Shown here piece by piece: positions 58,646 through 64,000 of a stretch of DNA of 64,000 nt. Each line of letters begins with the position of its first letter. Position 1 is the stretch's first letter. The notes below the pieces were generated by a model that did not search any database, was not told the origin of the DNA, and was given only the letters and a program-made list of their open reading frames with translations. The DNA is from Flaccisagitta enflata (lineage: Eukaryota > Chaetognatha > Sagittoidea > Aphragmophora), in assembly GCA_965153355.1 (NCBI GenBank), contig OZ231126.1:54808001-54872000 (forward strand), written 5' to 3'. Both the position numbers and the translations under genes were made by a program.

Positions 58646-59540
58646 CTCACTCACCCTTTCTAAGGATTTTTTTTCATCCCAAAAGTGTGTCCTCACTCAC
58701 CACTATCTTCTGTTTGTAGTAGCCTTTTTTTTTCTCAATAGATGTCCTCACTCACCAGACCCTTTTTCTTTGATAGTCTTTTGTTTTTCTCTTCAAAGAA
58801 TGTCCTCACTCACAATTTCTAAGGATTTTTTTTCATCCCAAAAGTGTGTCCTCACTCACCACTATCTTTTGTTTGTAGTAGTCTTTTTTTTTTCTCAATA
58901 GATGTCCTCACTCACCAGATCTTTTTTCTTTGATAGTCTTTTGTTTTTCTCTTCAAAGAATGTCCTCACTCACAATTTCTAAGGATTTTTTTTCATCCCA
59001 AAAGTGTGTCCTCACTCACCACTATCTTTTGTTTGTAGTAGTCTTTTTTTTTCTCAATAGATGTCCTCACTCACCAGACCTTTTTTCTTTGATAGTCTTT
59101 TGTTTTTCTCTTCAAAGAATGTCCTCACTCACCATTTCTAGGGATTTTTTTTCATCCTAAAAGTGTGTCCTCACTCACCACTATCTTTTGTTTGTAGTAG
59201 TCTTTTTTTTTCAATAGATGTCCTCACTCACCAGACCCTTTTTCTTTGATAGTCTTTTGTTTTTCTCTTCAAAGAATGTCCTCACTCACCATTTCTAAGG
59301 ATTTTTTTCATCCCAAAAGTGTGTCCTCACTTACCACTATCTTTTGTTTGTTGTAGTCTTTTTTTTTCTCAATAGATGTCCTCACTCACCAGACCCTTTT
59401 TCTTTGATAGTCTTTTGTTTTTCTCTTCAAAGAATGTCCTCACTCACTAAAAAAACACTATTTCTAAGGATTTTTTTCATCCCCAAAGTGTGTCCTCACT
59501 TATCACTATCTTTTGTTTGTAGTAGTCTTTTTTTTTCCTT
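58646..59540 (+). repeat. 159-bp satellite, block 3
   Basis: Five to six units of the same higher-order repeat, decaying after 59440. Diverged relatives of the motif continue to about 59850. Confidence 0.92.
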
Positions 59541-59873
59541 TGATAGTCTTTCCACTTATCTCTATGTAAATCTTTTGTTTCAGCTATATCATTCATTCAT
59601 TTTTTACATCCCCAGAATGTTTCCTCACCTTAGTCTTTTGTTTGTTTTATCTTTTTTCTTTCAAGATGTCTCTACTTATCTCTATGTCAATCTTTTGTTT
59701 TTTCCACCTAATCATCAATCATCGATCATATTTTTTTTATCCCAAAACTTTTTCTATCTCAAAAATATCCTCACCTGTCTTTTGTTTAAGTTTGTCTTAA
59801 TTCATCCACCAGATGTCTTAAACTTTATCTCAATTTGCCTTTTGTTTATTCCCACTGCTTGATTTTTTTCAAC

Positions 59874-60050
<177 letters not shown>

Positions 60051-60053
<3 letters not shown>

Positions 60054-60459
60054 TTCAGCTATTGAATACCATGGAACTTGAAATGCTCACCAAATTTGCA
60101 ATTCACTTATAGTTCAGGGTTTTTTTTAATCTAAATTTTATATTTGAATTTTATATGTATTAATGCATGTTATGAAATGTTTTAAAAAGTAGTAAATGAA
60201 AGTTACAAGAAAAAAAATAAAATAAGTACAAAAGTGAAAAAGTGAAAAAATAAAAAAATGAAAAAGTGAAAAAGTGAAAAAATAAAAAAATGAAAAATGA
60301 AAATTTGAAAATGTGAAGAAATAAAGAAATTAAAGTAAAAAAGAAAATGCAAAAAAAAAAAAAATATAAAAAATAAAAAATGAAAAAAATTTATAGTAAA
60401 AAAAAATTAAAAAAAAACAACAAATAAAACATCGCGATCCACAGTATTGGCGACAGCCA
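60051..60459. repeat. A-rich stretch
   Basis: Low-complexity AAAAAGTGAAAAAATAAA-like sequence at about 60200-60425; no genes. Confidence 0.8.
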
Positions 60460-61748
60460 CTGGTTTTTTCTTTTTTTACTTTTTTTTTTTTCTTCTTTTT
60501 TTTTCTTTTTCTGTTTTTCCTTTAGTTTTTCTTTTCTTTTCTTTTCTTTTGTCACTTGTTTTTTTTTGTCTTTTTTCTTTTAGCTTTTTGCTTTCTTTCT
60601 TTTTGGCTTTTTTAATTTTCTTTCTTTTTTCTTTCTTAATTTTCTTTCTTTTTCTTTCCTAATTTTCTTTCTTAATCTTCTTTCTTTTTCTTTCTTAATT
60701 TTTTTTTTCTTTTTCTTTCTTAATCTTTTTCTTTTTCTTTCTTAATTTTCTTTCTTTCTCTCTTTCTTTCTCTCTCTCTTTCTCTCGCTCCTTCTCTTTC
60801 TCTTTTTCTTTTTCTTCTTTTTTTTTCTTTTTCTTTCTTTTTATTTTTCTTTCTTTTTCTTTTTTTTCTTTTTCTTTCTTTTTATTTTTCTTTCTTTTTC
60901 TTTTTTTTCTTTTTCTTTCTTTTTCTTTTTTTCTTCTCCTTTCTTTTTTTTTCCTTCTCCTTTCTTTTTCTTTTTTTTCTTCTCCTCTCTTTTTCTTTTT
61001 TTCTTCTCCTTTCTTTTTCTTTTTTTCTTCTCCTTTCTTTTTCTTTTTTTCTTCTCCTTTCTTTTTCTTTTTTTCTTCTCCTTTCTTTTTATTTTTTTCT
61101 TCTCCTTTTTTTTTCTTCTCCTTTTTTTCTTCTCCTTTCTTTTCTTTTTTTCCTCTTCTTTTCTTTTTCTTCTCTCTTTTTCTTTTTTTTCTTTTTTCTT
61201 TTTCCTTTCTTTTCTTTTTTCTTCTCCTTTCTTTTTCTTTTTCTTCTCCTTTTTTTCTTTTTCTTCTCCTTTTTCTTTTCTTCTCCTTTTTCTTTTTTTC
61301 TTCTCCTTTTTTTTCTTTTTTCTTCTTTCTTTTTCTTTCTTCTCCTTTCTTTTTCTTTTTTTTCTTTCTTTTTTCTTTTTTTTTTCTTCTCCTTTCTTTT
61401 TCTTTTTTTTCTTCTCCTTTCTTTTTCTTTCTTCTTTTTTCTTCTCCTTTCTTTTTCTTTTTTCTTCTCCTTTTTTTTTTCTTTTTTCTTCTCCTTTTTC
61501 TTTTTTTCTTCTCCTTTTTCTTTTTTTTCTTCTCCTTTCTTTTTCTTTTTTTTCTTCTCCTTTCTTTTTCTTTTTTTTCTTCTCCTTTCTTTTTCTTTTT
61601 TTTCTTCTTTCTTTTTCTTTTTTTTCTTCTTTCTTTTTCTTTTTTTTCTTCTCCTTTCTTTTTCTTTTTTTTTCTTTTTCTTTTTTTCTTCTTCTTTCTT
61701 TTTTTTCGTCTTTCTATCTCTTTTTTTTCCGTCTTTCTATTTCTTTTT
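60460..61748 (+). repeat. 1.3-kb polypyrimidine tract
   Basis: Almost purine-free for over a kilobase. The central part repeats TTTCTTTTTCTTTTTTTCTTCTCC units of about 24-30 bp. Confidence 0.93.
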
Positions 61749-61846
61749 TTAGATACGTCATCGCATCTCTATAAGAGGGTCTGTCCGTCCGTTACGCCTC
61801 TTCTAATATCACGAAGATGACGCATCGAGTTGCCCGCCTGGGCTTG
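61749..61846 (-). mobile_element. Hairpin-ended element, subfamily D, in a T-run
   Basis: TTAGATACGtcatCGCATCT, CTATAAGAGGGTCTGTCCGT, a GACGCATCGAGTTGCCCGCC block and a GGCTTG end, inserted between T-runs of the pyrimidine tract. Confidence 0.8.
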
Positions 61847-61925
61847 TTTTCGTCTTTCTCTTTCTTTTCTTTTTTTTTCCTTTGTTATATGTTTTCTACA
61901 TTCGTTTTTTTTTCTTTTGTTCTAT

Positions 61926-62166
61926 AAGTTACCTGTCCGCAACTCTATAAGAGGCTTTTTCCGTCCGTTTGTCAGTCCATCTGTCTCTCCACCAATCTGT
62001 CTGTCCGTTGGTCTGTCCATCAGTAATGATCGAGTCGAACAGTGGAGAAACGAGCGTTTTAGATACTTTTTTTTAATATTTGCGTATGTGTGGGGGGTGG
62101 GGTGTGGATGGGGCTGGACGCCCCGGCCAACCCGCCCGCAATGATATTGTAACTCCGCGTCACTTA
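61926..62166 (-). mobile_element. Hairpin-ended element, subfamily C
   Basis: AGTTACctgtccGCAACT (one mismatch), CTATAAGAGGCTTTTTCC, a CCGTCCGTTTGTCAGTCC run, a GTGTGGGGGGTGGGGTG block, CCCGCCCGCAATGATATTGT and the GCGTCACTTATTC end. Closely related to 33539-33734. Confidence 0.75.
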
Positions 62167-62189
62167 TTCTATTGTTTTTTCTTCTTCCT

Positions 62190-62470
62190 TAAGGTACTCT
62201 AGGGTATTTCAGGGTACTTTAGGGTAATTTAGGGTACTTCAGGGTACTTTAGGGTACTTAAGTTATTTTAGGTACTTAGGGTATTTCAGGGTACTTTCAG
62301 ATATTTTTGGGAACTTTTGGGTATTTTTGAGTATTATGGAGTATGTATGGGTATTTTTAGGTGTTTTTGGGTATTTTTGGGTATTTTTGGGTATTTTTGG
62401 GTATCATTGGGTATTTCTGGGTATTTTTGGGTATTTTTGGGTATTTTTGGGTATTTTGGGTATTTTGTAA
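62190..62470 (+). repeat. ~10-bp GGGTATTTTT array
   Basis: It starts as AGGGTACTTT units and turns into GGGTATTTTT units. Confidence 0.88.
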
Positions 62471-62564
62471 ACTTTTTATTGGACACTCGTTATTGGTTCA
62501 GAATGTAACTTTTTTTGGGACAGACGTTATGTAGTATGAAGTTGTACTATTGTAGTACTATACT

Positions 62565-63719
62565 TAAGTAAGTATGTATGTAAGTATGTAAGTAGGTAAG
62601 TATGTAAGTATGTAAGTATGTGAGTATGTAGGTAAGTATGTAAGTATGTATGTATGTAGGTATGTAAGTATGTAAGTATGTAAGTATGTAAGTATGTAAG
62701 TATGTAAGTAGGTAGGTATTTGAGTATGTAGGTAAGTATGTAAGTATGTATGTAGGTATGTAAGTATGTAAGTATGTAAGTAAATATGTAAGTATGTATG
62801 TAAGTATGTAAGTATGTATGTATGTGTGTAAGTATGTAAGTATGTAAGTATGTAAGTATGTAAGTATGTAAGTATGTAAGTATGTAAGTATGTGAGTATG
62901 TAGGTAAGTATGTAAGTATGTAAGTATGTAAGTAAGTATGTAGGTATGTAAGTATGTAAGTATGTAAGTAAGTAAGCATGTAAGTATGTTAGTATGTGAG
63001 TATGTAGGTAAGTATGTAAGTATGTAAGTATGTAAGTATGTAAGTAATTATGTATGTAAGTACGTATATAAGTATGTAGGTAAGTATGTAAGTATGTTGG
63101 TAAGTATGTAAGTATGTATGTAACTAGGTAAGTATGTAAGTAGGTGAGTATGTAGATAAGTATGTAAGTATGTAAGTAAGTATGTAAGTAAGTATGTAAG
63201 TATGTAAGTATGTAAGTAAGTATGTAAGTAAGTATGTAAGTATGTAAGTATGTAAGTAAGTATGTAAGTATGTAGGTAAGTATGTAAGTGTGTAGGTAAG
63301 TATGTAAGTATGTATGTAAGTATGTAAGTAGGTAAGTATGTAAGTATGTGAGTATGTATGTAAGTATGTAAGTATGTAAGTATGTAGGTATGTAAGTATG
63401 TAAGTATGTAAGTATGTAAGTATGTAAGTATGTAAGTAAGTATGTAGTATGTAAGTATGTAAGTATGTAAGTATGTAAGTATGTGAGTATGTAGGTAAGT
63501 AAGTATGTAAGTATGTAAGTATGTAAGTATGTAAGTATGTAAGTATGTAAGTAAGTAAGTATGTAAGTATGTAAGTAGGTAAGTGTGTAAGTATGTGAGT
63601 ATGTAGATAAGTATGTAAGTATGTAAGTAAGTATATAGGTATGTAAGTAAGTATATAAGTAAGTATGTAAGTATGTAAGCAAGTATGTATGTAAGTATGT
63701 AAATATGTAAGTATGTAAG

Positions 63720-63750
<31 letters not shown>

Positions 63751-64000
63751 GTATGTGTGTATGTATGTATGTATGTATGTATGTATGTATGTATGTATGT
63801 ATGTATGTATGTATGTATGTATGTATCTATGTATGTATGTATGTATGTATGTATGTACGTATGTATGTAAGTATGTAAGTACGTAAGTAAGTATGTAAGT
63901 ATGTAAGTATGTATTTAAGTATGTATGTAAGTATGTAAGTATGTAGTATGTATGTAAGTATGTAAGTAAATATGTAAGTATGTATGTATGTAAGTATGTA
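62565..64000 (+). repeat. GTATGTAA octamer / (GTAT)n array to the window edge
   Basis: Over 1.4 kb of GTATGTAA alternating with GTAA, GTAG and pure GTAT (63720-63860). Reverse-strand YLHTYILT proteins are artefacts. The array continues past the window. Confidence 0.95.

Noticed and set aside
62527-63682. 372-aa YLHTYILT-repeat protein
   Set aside because: Reverse translation of the GTATGTAA array; no non-repeat sequence.
62571-64000. CRISPR-like spaced repeats
   Set aside because: Octamer microsatellite without unique spacers, and the host is a eukaryote.

Overview
This is a repeat-rich nuclear window from a metazoan, most likely an invertebrate; I cannot name the phylum. Three of the four genes point to animals: a TTC16-type TPR protein, a forkhead transcription factor and the polarity scaffold Par-3. 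All genes have many short exons with GT-AG introns, apart from one probable GC-AG intron. There are no operons and no bacterial features. Gene models were built by hand by matching splice sites to reading phase, and every junction I report keeps the frame.

Layout. 658-8927 (+) holds an 11-exon TTC16 ortholog (about 702 aa). 10412-19211 (-) holds an 11-exon forkhead gene (about 918 aa) with TWO forkhead domains behind an N-terminal region I do not recognise. These two genes are tail to tail. 19212-36180 is gene-poor and full of short mobile elements, microsatellites, minisatellites and a telomere-like 18-bp satellite. 36181-37282 (+) is a compact 4-exon gene for a small protein with a signal peptide and a VHL beta-domain-like fold. 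37350-47200 is mostly repeats, including 188-bp and 54-bp tandem arrays and a retroelement-like CCHC zinc-knuckle relic on the minus strand. 47247-53327 (-) is the 3' part of PARD3, from the second half of a PDZ domain to the stop. Its 5' exons lie beyond the right edge, so the rest of the window to 64000 is probably one giant intron or flank. That stretch is packed with pyrimidine tracts, a 159-bp higher-order satellite, (GA)n, and an 8-bp GTATGTAA array.

The repeats are the most distinctive content. One family (about 20 copies, 118-934 bp) starts CAAGG and ends in a hairpin followed by CTAA. It has a central ACGG/CCGT microsatellite. The hairpin stem changes by compensatory pairs between subfamilies, and one copy sits inside an inverted repeat that preserves the empty site. 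The architecture suggests non-autonomous Helitron/Helentron-like elements. A second family has GC-rich inverted ends flanking a roughly 20-bp minisatellite. TA-flanked palindromic (Tc1/mariner-like) elements and hAT-like MITEs with 8-bp target duplications fill the introns.

The genes have unrelated jobs: probable cilium-linked TPR scaffold, transcription factor, secreted beta-domain protein and epithelial polarity scaffold. Nothing suggests that they act together.
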